Shown: piece after piece, positions 17,445 through 26,585 of the stretch
Layout of the letters: every line of letters starts with the position of its first letter
Position numbering within the stretch: the first letter of the stretch is position 1
Source: Scybalousia_A sp052170555
GTDB lineage: Bacteria; Bacteroidota; Bacteroidia; Bacteroidales; P3
Assembly: GCA_052170555.1 (NCBI GenBank)
Contig: JBQNAI010000008.1
Location: 1 to 64,000 of the forward strand
DNA length: 64,000 nt
Direction: 5' to 3'
The notes under the pieces: model-generated
Database searches by the model: none
Seen by the model: only the letters and a program-made list of their open reading frames with translations
What the model was told of the DNA's origin: nothing
Program-made: the position numbers and the translations under genes

Positions 17445-18428
17445 ATGTCAGAAATACAAAAGGATACGACCGCACTATTTTCTTGTAGAGCGAGTCTTTA
17501 TTTAGCAGAAAAAATATCAGAGATTTATGAAAAACCGTTAGGAGAATCTGTTTGTTTACAATATGCAGATGGGGAGTTTCAGCCGTCTTTTGAACAAAAT
17601 ATCAGAGGTTGTGACGTATTTATCATCCAGTCTACGTTTGCTCCTGCCGACAATGTGATGGAATTGTTGATGATGGTAGATGCTGCTAAAAGGGCATCAG
17701 CGAAAAGAATAATAGCAGTTATACCTTATTTCGGTTTTGCTAGACAAGATAGAAAGGATAAACCAAGAGTTCCTATAACTGCAAAATTGATGGCAGATTT
17801 ATTGCAAGCAGCGGGTGTTAATAGAGTTATAGCAATGGATTTACATGCAGACCAGATACAAGGGTTCTTTAATATCCCTTTGGATCACTTACAGGCTTCT
17901 AGCATATTTATTCCTTATTTAAGAGGGATATGCGAGAATGTGAATAACCTTTTATTTGCTTCCCCGGATGCAGGTGGAGCAAAACGAGCATCACAATATG
18001 CAAAAATATTGGGGACGGGTTTTGTAATGTGTCATAAACAACGTTTACGTCCTAATGAGATTGCTTCTATGCAGTTGATAGGAGATGTAACAGGGAAAGA
18101 TGTTATTTTGGTAGATGATATTATTGATACGGGAGGAACTTTGTGCAATGCTGCTAAACTTATAAAGGAGAGTGGGGCTAATACAGTTAGAGCAATGATT
18201 ACGCATCCTATTTTATCGGGAGAAGCCGTTAATAAAATAGAGAATTCGGTTTTAGAAGAATTGATAGTAACAGATACGATACCTCTAAAAAAAGAAAGTA
18301 AAAAAATAAAAGTATTATCTGTAGCCCCTATATTCGCCGAAGCAATACGTAGAGTAGAAAATTCAGAATCTATTGCGGATTTGTATGAAAAGGCAGTTCA
18401 ACAAGTTGGATTACAGACAAAATTTTAA
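17445..18428 (+). CDS. prs: ribose-phosphate pyrophosphokinase (PRPP synthetase)
   Basis: The enzyme transfers the pyrophosphate of ATP to ribose 5-phosphate to make PRPP for purine, pyrimidine, histidine, tryptophan and NAD synthesis in the cytoplasm. It has 327 residues, slightly longer than the usual 310-315. The N-terminal domain shows YADGEFQPSFEQNIRG and the flexible-loop region YFGFARQDRKDKPRVPI (about residues 103-120). The PRPP-binding loop VLVDDIIDTGGTLCNAA is at about 222-238. The ATP and Mg sites look intact. It has its own promoter and is followed by rplY 82 bases downstream. The prs-rplY-pth order is a common bacterial arrangement. Confidence 0.97.
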   Translation: MSEIQKDTTALFSCRASLYLAEKISEIYEKPLGESVCLQYADGEFQPSFEQNIRGCDVFIIQSTFAPADNVMELLMMVDAAKRASAKRIIAVIPYFGFARQDRKDKPRVPITAKLMADLLQAAGVNRVIAMDLHADQIQGFFNIPLDHLQASSIFIPYLRGICENVNNLLFASPDAGGAKRASQYAKILGTGFVMCHKQRLRPNEIASMQLIGDVTGKDVILVDDIIDTGGTLCNAAKLIKESGANTVRAMITHPILSGEAVNKIENSVLEELIVTDTIPLKKESKKIKVLSVAPIFAEAIRRVENSESIADLYEKAVQQVGLQTKF

Positions 18429-18455
18429 AAATTTTGTCATATTAAAAAAAAACTG

Positions 18456-18465
18456 TAACTTTGTG
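18456..18465 (+). promoter_or_regulatory. rplY promoter (TAACTTTGTG)
   Basis: TAnnTTTG element 45 bases before the rplY start, so rplY can be transcribed separately from prs. Confidence 0.7.
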
Positions 18466-18510
18466 CCCTCAAGTTAATATATAATTTTTAGAAAATAAAA
18501 ATAAGAGACG

Positions 18511-19104
18511 ATGAAAACAGTATCAATGAGCGGTTCTTCACGAAAGAACGTAGGGAAAAAGGATGCTAAAGCTTTAAGAAAGGAAAACATGGTTCCATGT
18601 GTTCTTTATGGAGGAAAAGAAGAACAAGTAATTTTTGCAGTCCCTGATAAATATTTTAAAAGTTTATTGTTTACACCGGATACACATTATGTAGAATTAT
18701 CTATTGATGGAAATAAATCAATGGCGATACTACAGGATATACAGTATCATCCAGTAACAGATGAGGTGTTACATGCAGACTTCCTAAGAATATTTGATGA
18801 CAAACCTATTACTATTGCTGTTCCGGTAAAAACAGTAGGGACGGCTCCTGGTGTGTTACAAGGAGGAAAATTACAAATAAAGCTTAGAAAGGTTAGACTT
18901 TGTGGTTTGCCAAGTGCTATACCGCAAGAAATAGTTTTAGATATTAGTAAATTAGGGATAGCACAGGGTATTAAGGTTAGTGGAATAGATATTCCTGGAG
19001 TGGAAGTTATGGAGGTGAAGTCTTCCGTTGTCGTAACTGTTCGTGCAACAAGAAATGCAGTTGCTACTGCTACGGAAGAAACTGCCGCACCTTCTGCTGA
19101 ATAA
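18511..19104 (+). CDS. rplY: 50S ribosomal protein bL25 (general stress protein CTC form)
   Basis: It binds 5S rRNA in the large ribosomal subunit. The 197 residues correspond to the two-domain CTC/TL5 form: an N-terminal L25 beta-barrel (about residues 1-90, with SRKNVGKKDAKALRKEN and VPCVLYGG) and a C-terminal beta domain (about 95-185, with PVKTVGTAPGVLQGG and VSGIDIPG). The tail is rich in alanine and threonine, as in many Bacteroidota homologues. It lies between prs and pth, its usual neighbours, and is followed by a hairpin terminator. Confidence 0.96.
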   Translation: MKTVSMSGSSRKNVGKKDAKALRKENMVPCVLYGGKEEQVIFAVPDKYFKSLLFTPDTHYVELSIDGNKSMAILQDIQYHPVTDEVLHADFLRIFDDKPITIAVPVKTVGTAPGVLQGGKLQIKLRKVRLCGLPSAIPQEIVLDISKLGIAQGIKVSGIDIPGVEVMEVKSSVVVTVRATRNAVATATEETAAPSAE

Positions 19105-19159
19105 TCTAGAAAAAAGAAATAACATAAACGTTTATTTCAACAATTCTTTTACATAGATC

Positions 19160-19190
19160 TAACAGGCTGCAAAAACAATACAGCCTGTTA
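19160..19190 (+). terminator. terminator after rplY
   Basis: Arms TAACAGGCTG (19160-19169) and CAGCCTGTTA (19181-19190) are exact complements, followed by TTTG. Confidence 0.8.
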
Positions 19191-19261
19191 TTTGTTTAGA
19201 GATATTGTGTTAAAGGATATAAAAAAAAACATTACCGTGTAGCAATAAAAACACTTTTAAT

Positions 19262-19843
19262 ATGGACAAATACCTAATAGTTGGTTTGGGAAATCCAGAC
19301 AAGGAATATGATGATACTAGACACAATATAGGTTATACAATTGTTGATGAATTGATTCATCAGATAAACGAAAAAAATAATAAGAGTTATTCGTTTGTAA
19401 TAGATCGTTATGCTTTCAGATGTGAAGCAAAAATTATGGGGCGACAACTCGTAGTGATAAAACCGACAACATACATGAATCTAAGCGGAAAAGCCATTAG
19501 ATACTGGCTTGACAAAGAAAATATTCCATTAGAGAATTTATTTATAGTAGTAGATGATTTAGCATTGCCGTTAGGAGTTATTAGATTGCGATACAAAGGT
19601 TCTGACGGTGGACACAATGGGTTGAAAAATATTATAGAAATATTAGGGACAAATGTATTTAATAGAATGAGATTTGGTATAGGGAACGATTTTCATAAAG
19701 GAGGACAGGTAGATTTTGTATTAGGTAAATTTTCTGATGAAGATATTTTGTTATTAACTCCTCAAATAAAAAAGATTTATGATATTATTAGATCTTTTGT
19801 TGTAGTAGGCATGGATAAAACTATGAATTTGTACAATAGATAA
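19262..19843 (+). CDS. pth: peptidyl-tRNA hydrolase
   Basis: It releases tRNA from peptidyl-tRNAs that drop off the ribosome. The 193 residues are typical. The family signature starts at residue 8 (GLGNPDKEYDDTRHNIGY) with Asn11 and the catalytic His21. TYMNLSG and VVDDLALPLG carry the substrate-binding Asn and the catalytic-network Asp, and GSDGGHNGLKN is intact. It follows the rplY terminator and probably has its own promoter in the 70-base gap, although no clear TTTG element is visible. Confidence 0.96.
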   Translation: MDKYLIVGLGNPDKEYDDTRHNIGYTIVDELIHQINEKNNKSYSFVIDRYAFRCEAKIMGRQLVVIKPTTYMNLSGKAIRYWLDKENIPLENLFIVVDDLALPLGVIRLRYKGSDGGHNGLKNIIEILGTNVFNRMRFGIGNDFHKGGQVDFVLGKFSDEDILLLTPQIKKIYDIIRSFVVVGMDKTMNLYNR

Positions 19844-20199
19844 CTTCAATACGATTGATGGACACTATTTTAAAGGACTGAATGATTAAAATTATGTAGG
19901 AGAGTTTCTCCTGAAAATAACAAATTAATAATATATACATTCATAATTGCAGTAAAAGGTATCATGTAACAAATATTTTTGTATGAGTTTTTGTACTCAC
20001 AAATTAACAAGATATCCTCGCTGGTTAAGGTGGGGAAAGAAATTATTGAAGTGTGATATTACTAAATCCTTTTCAAAAAATAATTTACTATGATGGCATA
20101 TCCGCAAATGGTTAATAAAAAAAGTAGTTACCAAAATTACTATAGGCGAAAATCAAATTGATATTTTTTTAATTTTAGTAAGAAATCAAAAGATTTTTT
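19844..20199. other. non-coding gap between pth and nadB
   Basis: AT-rich with no coding frame of note. A small hairpin (AGGAGA / TCTCCT, near 19898) follows pth. Nothing else is recognised. Confidence 0.5.
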
Positions 20200-20209
20200 T
20201 AATTTTGCG
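20200..20209 (+). promoter_or_regulatory. nadB promoter (TAATTTTGCG)
   Basis: The -7 element lies about 168 bases before the nadB ATG, so the transcript would have an unusually long leader. I could not match that leader to a known NAD riboswitch class. Confidence 0.65.
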
Positions 20210-20376
20210 TTTCAACACTATGATAGCTTAAATAGCATGACAATAAGGTTTGTATGAAGTGATTATAAAATATTTTATAGATGGAGATGAACATTGCTAT
20301 TTGCTTTTGAATATATGAAATAAAATCAATTGAAAAATATGTGATCACGTGGCTAGTTATAAAGAGATTAAATAAA

Positions 20377-21948
20377 ATGAGATATAAGATAGATTTTTTA
20401 GTTTTGGGTAGTGGAATTGCTGGATTATCTTTTGCATTGAAAGCAGCAAATTACGGTAAAGTTTGCGTTATAACAAAGGCTTCTGCACAGGAATGTTCTA
20501 CTAAATATGCCCAGGGAGGAATAGCAGCTGTAATGTATGAACCGGATACTTACGAAAAGCATATTGAGGACACATTGGTTGCAGGTGCTGGTATTTGTAA
20601 CGAAGAGGCTGTGAGGATAACTATAACAGAATCCACAGAAAGAATAAAAGAATTGATTTGTTGGGGAGCTAATTTTGATAAAAATCGTTTTGGGAATTAC
20701 GATTTAGCAAGGGAAGGAGGACATAGTGAACATAGAATTTTCCATCATCAAGATAATACAGGAGCAGAGATAGAAAGAGCGTTGTATGAAGCTGTAAAGA
20801 ATAATCCAAATGTGGAAATGAAAGAGAATCAATTTACGATAGATCTGATAACTCAACATCACTTAGGGAAGGAAGTGAATAGACATATGGATAATGTAGA
20901 GTGCTTCGGTGCATATGTTATGGATACAATTTCAGGTTCCATAGATACTTATTTAGCTAAGATAACAATGCTTGCAACAGGTTCTTTTGGTCAGGTATAT
21001 TCGGCTACAACAGCTCCTGTTGTAGCTACGGGGGATGGTCAAGCCATGGTACATCGTGCAAAAGGTTGGTTGAAAGATATGGAATTTGTACAGTTTCATC
21101 CAACTAGTTTATATAACCCAATAGAAAAGCCATCTTTTTTGATAACAGAAGCAATGAGGGGAGCAGGAGGGGTACTGAAAAATCTTAATGGTGAAGCCTT
21201 TATGAGTAAGTATGATAGTAGAGAGTCGCTTGCACCAAGGGATATTGTAGCCAGAGCAATCAATTCAGAGATGACTAAATCAGGCGATGATCATGTCCTA
21301 TTGGACTGTTCTGCAATAAATAAAGAGGAAATTATGCATCATTTCCCTCATATATATGCTAAGTGTTTGGAGTTGGGATTGAATATTACAAGAGGTGATA
21401 TGATACCGGTCGTGCCAGCTTGTCATTATGGTTGCGGAGGTATAGTAGTTGATAAATTCGCACGTACGACTATTAAACATTTGTATGCAACGGGAGAATG
21501 TTCTTGTACGGGTTTGCATGGGGCTAACCGTCTAGCAAGCAATTCTTTACTAGAAGCAGTCGTGTATTCTCATCGTGCAGTTATGGATGCCAAAGATATG
21601 CTAGACAATACAGGTTTTTGCGAACAAGTTCCGGATTGGAATGCAGAAGGCATGGTGTTGAATGAAGAAATGAGTCTAATAACACAAACTCAAAGAGAAT
21701 TGCAGCAAATAATGAGTAACTATGTTGGAATAGTTAGGAGTAATATTAGGTTGGAGCGTGCTTTTAAGCGTACTAAATTGATATATGATGAGACAGAGGA
21801 GTTATATAATCGTAGTGTATTAACACCTCAACTTTGTGAGTTACGCAATATGGTTGCCAATGCTTATCTCATCATTTCTATGGCAATGAAACGCAAAGAA
21901 AGTGTGGGTCTTCATTATACAATAGATTATCTCCCAGTAAAAAAATAG
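20377..21948 (+). CDS. nadB: L-aspartate oxidase
   Basis: FAD enzyme that oxidises L-aspartate to iminoaspartate, the first step of de novo NAD synthesis; NadA and NadC are not in this window. It has 523 residues from the ATG at 20377. A GTG at 20341 would add 12 residues before the dinucleotide-binding fold and is less likely. The FAD motif GSGIAG is at residues 11-16. Active-site and FAD segments of the succinate dehydrogenase/fumarate reductase family follow: KYAQGGIAAV, EGGHSEHRIFHHQDNTG, EFVQFHPTSLY, ACHYGCGGI and ATGECSCTGLHGANRLASNS. The last lets it be told from fumarate reductase flavoproteins. The next gene starts at the base after its stop codon. Confidence 0.95.
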   Translation: MRYKIDFLVLGSGIAGLSFALKAANYGKVCVITKASAQECSTKYAQGGIAAVMYEPDTYEKHIEDTLVAGAGICNEEAVRITITESTERIKELICWGANFDKNRFGNYDLAREGGHSEHRIFHHQDNTGAEIERALYEAVKNNPNVEMKENQFTIDLITQHHLGKEVNRHMDNVECFGAYVMDTISGSIDTYLAKITMLATGSFGQVYSATTAPVVATGDGQAMVHRAKGWLKDMEFVQFHPTSLYNPIEKPSFLITEAMRGAGGVLKNLNGEAFMSKYDSRESLAPRDIVARAINSEMTKSGDDHVLLDCSAINKEEIMHHFPHIYAKCLELGLNITRGDMIPVVPACHYGCGGIVVDKFARTTIKHLYATGECSCTGLHGANRLASNSLLEAVVYSHRAVMDAKDMLDNTGFCEQVPDWNAEGMVLNEEMSLITQTQRELQQIMSNYVGIVRSNIRLERAFKRTKLIYDETEELYNRSVLTPQLCELRNMVANAYLIISMAMKRKESVGLHYTIDYLPVKK

Positions 21949-22719
21949 ATGATACAATCCTACGAGAATAACCAGCAAATACGACAGATAACAATTAAAG
22001 ACAGTATGCCTGCATCTTGTTTTAAGGGGTGTGGACTTCTGACAGATGTTGACGTCAAAGAAGGGGTGAAAGAGATACCATGCTTTGCGTTCCGTACAAG
22101 TAGTATTACTAATATATCTTTACCTAAATCCCTTATATCAATAGGTGATTATGCTTTTGAATGTTGTTATAATTTAACAGAGATTTGTTTGCCAGATAAT
22201 CTGAAATATATCGGTAAAGGTACATTTTATGGATGCCACAATTTACAAAAGATTCATAATATAGAGAAAGTTCAACATATAGAGGCGGGAGCGTTTTGCG
22301 GGTGTAGAAATTTGGAAACTATTAAACTTAATGATCAAATAGAAATATTGCAAGATTACACTTTTGCGGCCTGTCAGAGATTGAAAACTGTCAGTTTACC
22401 AAATAAAATAGAAAAAATAGGCAAACATTGTTTTCAGTTTTGTGAAAATTTAGAACAAATAATTTTCCCAGATACACTATCTTTCATAGATACTTATGCG
22501 TTTAACGCATGTAGTTCTTTAGTTGATGTAGTTGTCCCAAAGAATGTAAAACATATAGGGAGTTATGCTTTTGAGGATTGTTTTTCTTTATATAGGATTG
22601 TTCTTCCTGAATGCTTACAAACTATGGGTAAAAGAGTTTTTTGGGGATGTGATAATTTGCATAAAGTGATAAATTTATCGGATGTTTATTTCAATAATAG
22701 AGTACCACTTTTTGATTAA
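21949..22719 (+). CDS. leucine-rich-repeat (LRR_5, BspA-type) protein, apparently cytoplasmic
   Basis: The 256 residues are almost wholly BspA-like LRRs. Roughly nine repeats of 21-23 residues carry the motif I...AF..C..L..I.LP..L..IG, for example SIGDYAFECCYNL and YIGKGTFYGCHNL. There is no signal peptide and no sorting domain, unlike most secreted BspA-type proteins. Its ATG follows the nadB TAG with no gap, so the two are cotranscribed and probably translationally coupled. Such repeats usually mediate binding. A partner cannot be read from the sequence, and no enzymatic residues are seen. It could be a truncated derivative of a secreted protein. Confidence 0.85.
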   Translation: MIQSYENNQQIRQITIKDSMPASCFKGCGLLTDVDVKEGVKEIPCFAFRTSSITNISLPKSLISIGDYAFECCYNLTEICLPDNLKYIGKGTFYGCHNLQKIHNIEKVQHIEAGAFCGCRNLETIKLNDQIEILQDYTFAACQRLKTVSLPNKIEKIGKHCFQFCENLEQIIFPDTLSFIDTYAFNACSSLVDVVVPKNVKHIGSYAFEDCFSLYRIVLPECLQTMGKRVFWGCDNLHKVINLSDVYFNNRVPLFD

Positions 22720-22958
22720 AATCTCTGTTAAAATTTTTATTTTTTTTATTTGGGAGGATTCTTTTAATAGTGTTATTACTTAATCAGGTACAAGTAGTGT
22801 AAGATACTTATTTGAAGTTTTGTTATGTTTAAATTAGATAGTAGGATTTAATTGCTAAGAGATTAACAATAATGGTACAATAGTATTTAGTAATTAAGGA
22901 CAGAGCAACTCTAAAAATATTTTTCTATTGAATTACTTGTGTTGAAAATAATTTTAAT

Positions 22959-22968
22959 TAACTTTGCA
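22959..22968 (+). promoter_or_regulatory. miaA promoter (TAACTTTGCA)
   Basis: -7 element 28 bases before the gene with an upstream TTGTG about 19 bases away, matching the Bacteroidota sigma consensus. Confidence 0.8.
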
Positions 22969-22986
22969 CTTGTATAATTTAAATGT

Positions 22987-23844
22987 ATGTGTAAAACACT
23001 TCATGTTATTATTGGGGCAACAGCAAGTGGCAAGACTTCTTTTGCCATAGAGTTGGCACAGCAACTACAAACGCAGATAATATCTGCCGATTCACGGCAA
23101 ATATTCAAAGAAATGAATATAGGAGTAGCTCGTCCGAGTTTCACAGAACTACAGAAGATCAAACATAATATGATAGCAGTATGGTCTATATTGCAAAATT
23201 ATAACGTAGCTCGTTACGAAAAAGAAACAATGGAATTGATCAATCGACTTTTTTTACAATATGATGATTTAATTCTATGTGGAGGTAGTGGAATGTATGT
23301 AAATGCTATTATTGAAGGTATAGACAATATACCAGATACTCCTTCAACGTTGAGAGATTCGCTGCAAAGAGAATTGCAGACAGAGGGATTGGAAACTTTG
23401 TTACAAGAACTTGAAAAGAAAGATAGTAAGTATTTTTCTATCGTCGACAAACACAATCATAGACGAGTACTTAGAGCGTTAGAGGTAATAAGACTGACTG
23501 GGAAACCTTTTTCTGAATTTCGTAGTGGAGAAAAATTACAAAGGGATTTTGATATAAAGATAATAGGATTGCGACGAAATAAAGACGAACTTGCTAACAG
23601 AATAGATAAACGAGTAGATATGATGGTAGAAGACGGTTTAGTAGAGGAAGTTCATGGATTAATAGCATATCAATCTTTACCTGCATTGTCTACTGTAGGC
23701 TATAGAGAATTATTTGATTATTTTGAAAAAAAAACTTCATTATCAGAAGCCATAGAATTAATAAAAATTCATACACGACAATATGCTAAACGCCAGATGA
23801 CATGGTTTAAAAAAATGGATGCTGTAAGATGGATAGAATTGTGA
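22987..23844 (+). CDS. miaA: tRNA dimethylallyltransferase
   Basis: It transfers a dimethylallyl group to N6 of A37 in tRNAs reading UNN codons. The 285 residues are a little short of the typical 300-315. P-loop GATASGKTS occupies residues 10-18, SADSRQIFKEMNIGVARP follows (tRNA/prenyl site), then GGSGMYVNAI, DKHNHRRVLRALEV and the C-terminal TVGYREL and HTRQYAKRQMTWFK. All key elements are intact. The start at 22987 fits the promoter. The OmpA-family gene follows after 40 bases. Confidence 0.96.
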   Translation: MCKTLHVIIGATASGKTSFAIELAQQLQTQIISADSRQIFKEMNIGVARPSFTELQKIKHNMIAVWSILQNYNVARYEKETMELINRLFLQYDDLILCGGSGMYVNAIIEGIDNIPDTPSTLRDSLQRELQTEGLETLLQELEKKDSKYFSIVDKHNHRRVLRALEVIRLTGKPFSEFRSGEKLQRDFDIKIIGLRRNKDELANRIDKRVDMMVEDGLVEEVHGLIAYQSLPALSTVGYRELFDYFEKKTSLSEAIELIKIHTRQYAKRQMTWFKKMDAVRWIEL

Positions 23845-23884
23845 AGAATATATTTTGCGAAATTTAAAATGATTGTGACTGAAT

Positions 23885-25096
23885 ATGAAAATTGAATATT
23901 TGAATGAGTGGATAATGATTTTGCTGGTAATACTATTGGTATCTACTGTAAGTGGACAATCGCAAGCTGTTACTATAGATAATGATAGCAATTTGATATA
24001 CAATCCGTCCTTTGAATCACACTCCTCTTGTCCGAAAAAAATTGATCCTTACGGTATAATGGATGAAGTAGATGCGTGGTGGCAACCTACCGGAGGTTCG
24101 TCTGATTATTACAACAACTGTGGTGGCAAGCAATGTCATGTTCCCAAAAATAAATTAGGTATTCAAATGCCACGCACCGGTGAATCTATGGTTGGAATTT
24201 ATTGTTCGTTAACAGATTATCGTGAATACATTCAGACTGAATTGAAACAATCTTTACGTAGAGGTGAATCTTATAGATTATCTTTTTATGTTTCTTTGAG
24301 TGAGTATTCAAAAGGTGCAGTTGCGACTATAGGGGGATTGTTGACTTCTTACAGGATAGAAGATACTACACGACAAATGCTAACAGAAAAAAAAACAAAG
24401 ATACTCCCTTCGGGAATAAAGCAAGTTGTTAGTACATACTATTCACCGCAAGTAGTAAATAGTTTTGATAGACCACTATATGACACAGACAAGTGGCAAC
24501 ACATAGAATCAACATTCACAGCACAGGGAGGAGAACGTTATTTGACTATAGGTAATTTCTACCCAAAACAACAAAGTAACCATATCAATCCTAGCAATAC
24601 TCAAAATATATTACCTGGAGCCTATTACTATATAGACGATGTTGAGCTTTATTGTATTACATGCGAAAAGACTACGTTAGAAAATAATAATGAAATGATA
24701 GATACTAATGTTGTTGTGTATAATTTTCAAGATACTGTGCCATATAGTGTTGGTAGAACAATAGTATTAGAAAATATTTTTTTTGATTTTGATAAAAGTG
24801 TCCTATTACCCCAATCCTATGTAGCACTACTACAATTAATGCGTTTATTAACCAATAATCCAAGAATGAAAATTCTACTTGGTGGTCACACTGACAATAA
24901 AGGTAAAGATAAATACAATGATAAATTGTCTGAATCTCGAGCTAAGGCCGTATATGACTATTTAGTGGGACATGGGATTGAAAAAAAACGATTGAAATAT
25001 GTAGGTTATGGTGCTAAACATCCTGTTGCGGACAATAAGACGGAAGACGGAAGGTGTAAAAATAGAAGAGTAGAATTTACTATTATAGATATGTGA
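23885..25096 (+). CDS. OmpA-family outer-membrane protein with N-terminal carbohydrate-binding-like domain
   Basis: The protein has 403 residues. A signal peptide ends near SGQSQA (about residue 28). The first domain (about 40-255) starts NLIYNPSFESHSSCP and contains WWQPTGGS and YYIDDVELY, a jelly-roll or CBM-like arrangement seen in Bacteroidota OmpA proteins. The C-terminal OmpA domain (about 290-403) has ILENIFFDFDKS, GGHTDNKG, LSESRAKAVYDYL and RRVEFTI, the peptidoglycan-binding signature with Asp and Arg ligands present. It probably tethers the outer membrane to peptidoglycan. The exact partner is unknown. A separate promoter follows at 25147, so the next gene is independent. Confidence 0.88.
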   Translation: MKIEYLNEWIMILLVILLVSTVSGQSQAVTIDNDSNLIYNPSFESHSSCPKKIDPYGIMDEVDAWWQPTGGSSDYYNNCGGKQCHVPKNKLGIQMPRTGESMVGIYCSLTDYREYIQTELKQSLRRGESYRLSFYVSLSEYSKGAVATIGGLLTSYRIEDTTRQMLTEKKTKILPSGIKQVVSTYYSPQVVNSFDRPLYDTDKWQHIESTFTAQGGERYLTIGNFYPKQQSNHINPSNTQNILPGAYYYIDDVELYCITCEKTTLENNNEMIDTNVVVYNFQDTVPYSVGRTIVLENIFFDFDKSVLLPQSYVALLQLMRLLTNNPRMKILLGGHTDNKGKDKYNDKLSESRAKAVYDYLVGHGIEKKRLKYVGYGAKHPVADNKTEDGRCKNRRVEFTIIDM

Positions 25097-25146
25097 TATT
25101 TCCTCAGAAAAAGTCTATATTTTGAAGATTTTAGTAAAAATATTTA

Positions 25147-25156
25147 TATCTTTGCA
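25147..25156 (+). promoter_or_regulatory. promoter (TATCTTTGCA)
   Basis: -7 element about 65 bases before the gene starting at 25221. Confidence 0.75.
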
Positions 25157-25220
25157 AAAATAATATTACCCAAGTATTGTATGACGATGAAACAATGTAA
25201 AACTAAATGAATATTACAGT

Positions 25221-25964
25221 ATGAGGAAGTTGAGATTAATTATTTACTTTTTATTATTTACAATTGTGTTTTGTGTTAATGCACATACGCAAAGAGGTTT
25301 TTTTGATTTCAATATTGGTTATAATAAATTTACTCAGCATTTTGATAAACCTATATTATTTAATACGAATATTGATTTAAATGTAAATCCTTTATTAAGT
25401 TTAAAGATTGAAGATTTGAAAGTGTCAGAAGTAGAGATGTCGCTGTTAAATGTTAGTTTCGGTTATAATTTTCATATAGAGAAGGGATGTTATATAGGTT
25501 TTTATATAGGCTACTCTCAGTATGGAGGTAATTGGGTTAAGGGTATCAATTATTTGTCTTTTTCACCTCATATAACTTGTATTATACCATTGACTAAGCA
25601 TATATTCTATACTCCTAATTGTTTTGCATCTGTTGGATACTGCATGTCTTCTATAATAGATATAGATACCATTCATATAGGAACGTTTACACTGGATATT
25701 ACTGGACAACAGGCTCCTAAATACAATTTTAGATTTGCGATTAACCCTTTTTCTTTCGATTGTAGATTGTCTCAAATGGCAAGTATTAGTTTCACTGTAC
25801 TTACTCCTATGCTTAATGTTATGAAGTTTTCCTACAAAAATAAGGATTATGATCAGACGACCAAAGATATTGTTTTCCTTTATGGACAATTGGGAGTTAA
25901 GTTTTATGTAAATAATAAGAATATTGTGGCACAATCTGGAAAAGGTAAGAAACGGAGAAGATAG
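25221..25964 (+). CDS. probable outer-membrane beta-barrel protein, unknown function
   Basis: The protein has 247 residues with a signal peptide (MRKLRLIIYFLLF to NAHTQ, cleavage about residue 24). The mature chain has many alternating aromatic strands (FGYNFHIEKGCYIGFYIGYSQYGG, split by turns) of outer-membrane barrel type, and a strongly basic tail (GKGKKRRR). No named family is recognised. It stands at the start of the envelope cluster that runs to 29918. Confidence 0.7.
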   Translation: MRKLRLIIYFLLFTIVFCVNAHTQRGFFDFNIGYNKFTQHFDKPILFNTNIDLNVNPLLSLKIEDLKVSEVEMSLLNVSFGYNFHIEKGCYIGFYIGYSQYGGNWVKGINYLSFSPHITCIIPLTKHIFYTPNCFASVGYCMSSIIDIDTIHIGTFTLDITGQQAPKYNFRFAINPFSFDCRLSQMASISFTVLTPMLNVMKFSYKNKDYDQTTKDIVFLYGQLGVKFYVNNKNIVAQSGKGKKRRR

Positions 25965-26088
25965 TTTTGATGATGATGTAATAAAACAAAAATGATTATA
26001 CCTTGATATTGTTATTTTGTAGAGGTATTAATATGATACTTGAAGATACATTTTGTTTTGATTGTTAAACAAATAAATATATGAAATC

Positions 26089-26487
26089 ATGAAAAGGTTC
26101 ATTTTGTTATTCGTTTGTATTGGTGTCTTGTTTGCCATGGTAAGGGCAGATGAAGATGAGTATATACTGGACAATTTAAGAGTAGAAAAACTATTTATGA
26201 GTGCAACAGAAGTCAGCTTTTGTTATTTAGATTCGCAGAGTAAGAATCTAAACGATATGGACATCAATACCCCAACGACATCTATTGTTGTATATCTGTT
26301 GAAAGATTTTGATATTAGGCATCCTAATATCAGTATAATCAATGGTAAGCTTCCGTGTTCTTCCTGTCTGTGTTGTGGGCTTTTGGGAATACTTCCATTT
26401 GCGGATTGGTTATTTATGAGCATATCAAATACCTACGATGACGTTAAAACTTGCATAGAAAATCCCGATTTTGCAGTGTGGCGTTAG
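26089..26487 (+). CDS. exported small protein, degenerate paralogue of the following TM2 protein
   Basis: The protein has 132 residues, with a signal peptide ending near VRADE. Residues 24-45 (EYILDNLRVEKLFMSATEVSF) line up with the N-terminal region of the next gene (QYLIDNDAIENVFSQATEISL). The C terminus GLLGILPFADWL, then DDVKTCIENPDFAVW, lines up with GIFGIVPFVDWI, then DDIKGYEDNENFFMW. The first TM2 helix and its GIHRHYLG loop are missing, replaced by a short cysteine cluster (CSSCLCCG). It is therefore a shortened, diverged copy. Whether it still inserts in the membrane is uncertain. Function is unknown. Confidence 0.75.
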   Translation: MKRFILLFVCIGVLFAMVRADEDEYILDNLRVEKLFMSATEVSFCYLDSQSKNLNDMDINTPTTSIVVYLLKDFDIRHPNISIINGKLPCSSCLCCGLLGILPFADWLFMSISNTYDDVKTCIENPDFAVWR

Positions 26488-26541
26488 GAGGAGTAAAATA
26501 ACGAAAATTGTTATTTTTATGGTAGTTATTAAAAAAAGTAT

Positions 26542-26551
26542 TACATTTGCA
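26542..26551 (+). promoter_or_regulatory. promoter (TACATTTGCA)
   Basis: -7 element 35 bases before the TM2 gene. It would drive the run of closely spaced genes from 26586 to 29918. Confidence 0.75.
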
Positions 26552-26585
26552 GAATAAATAATTATTAACTTAAATTCAAAAAATT

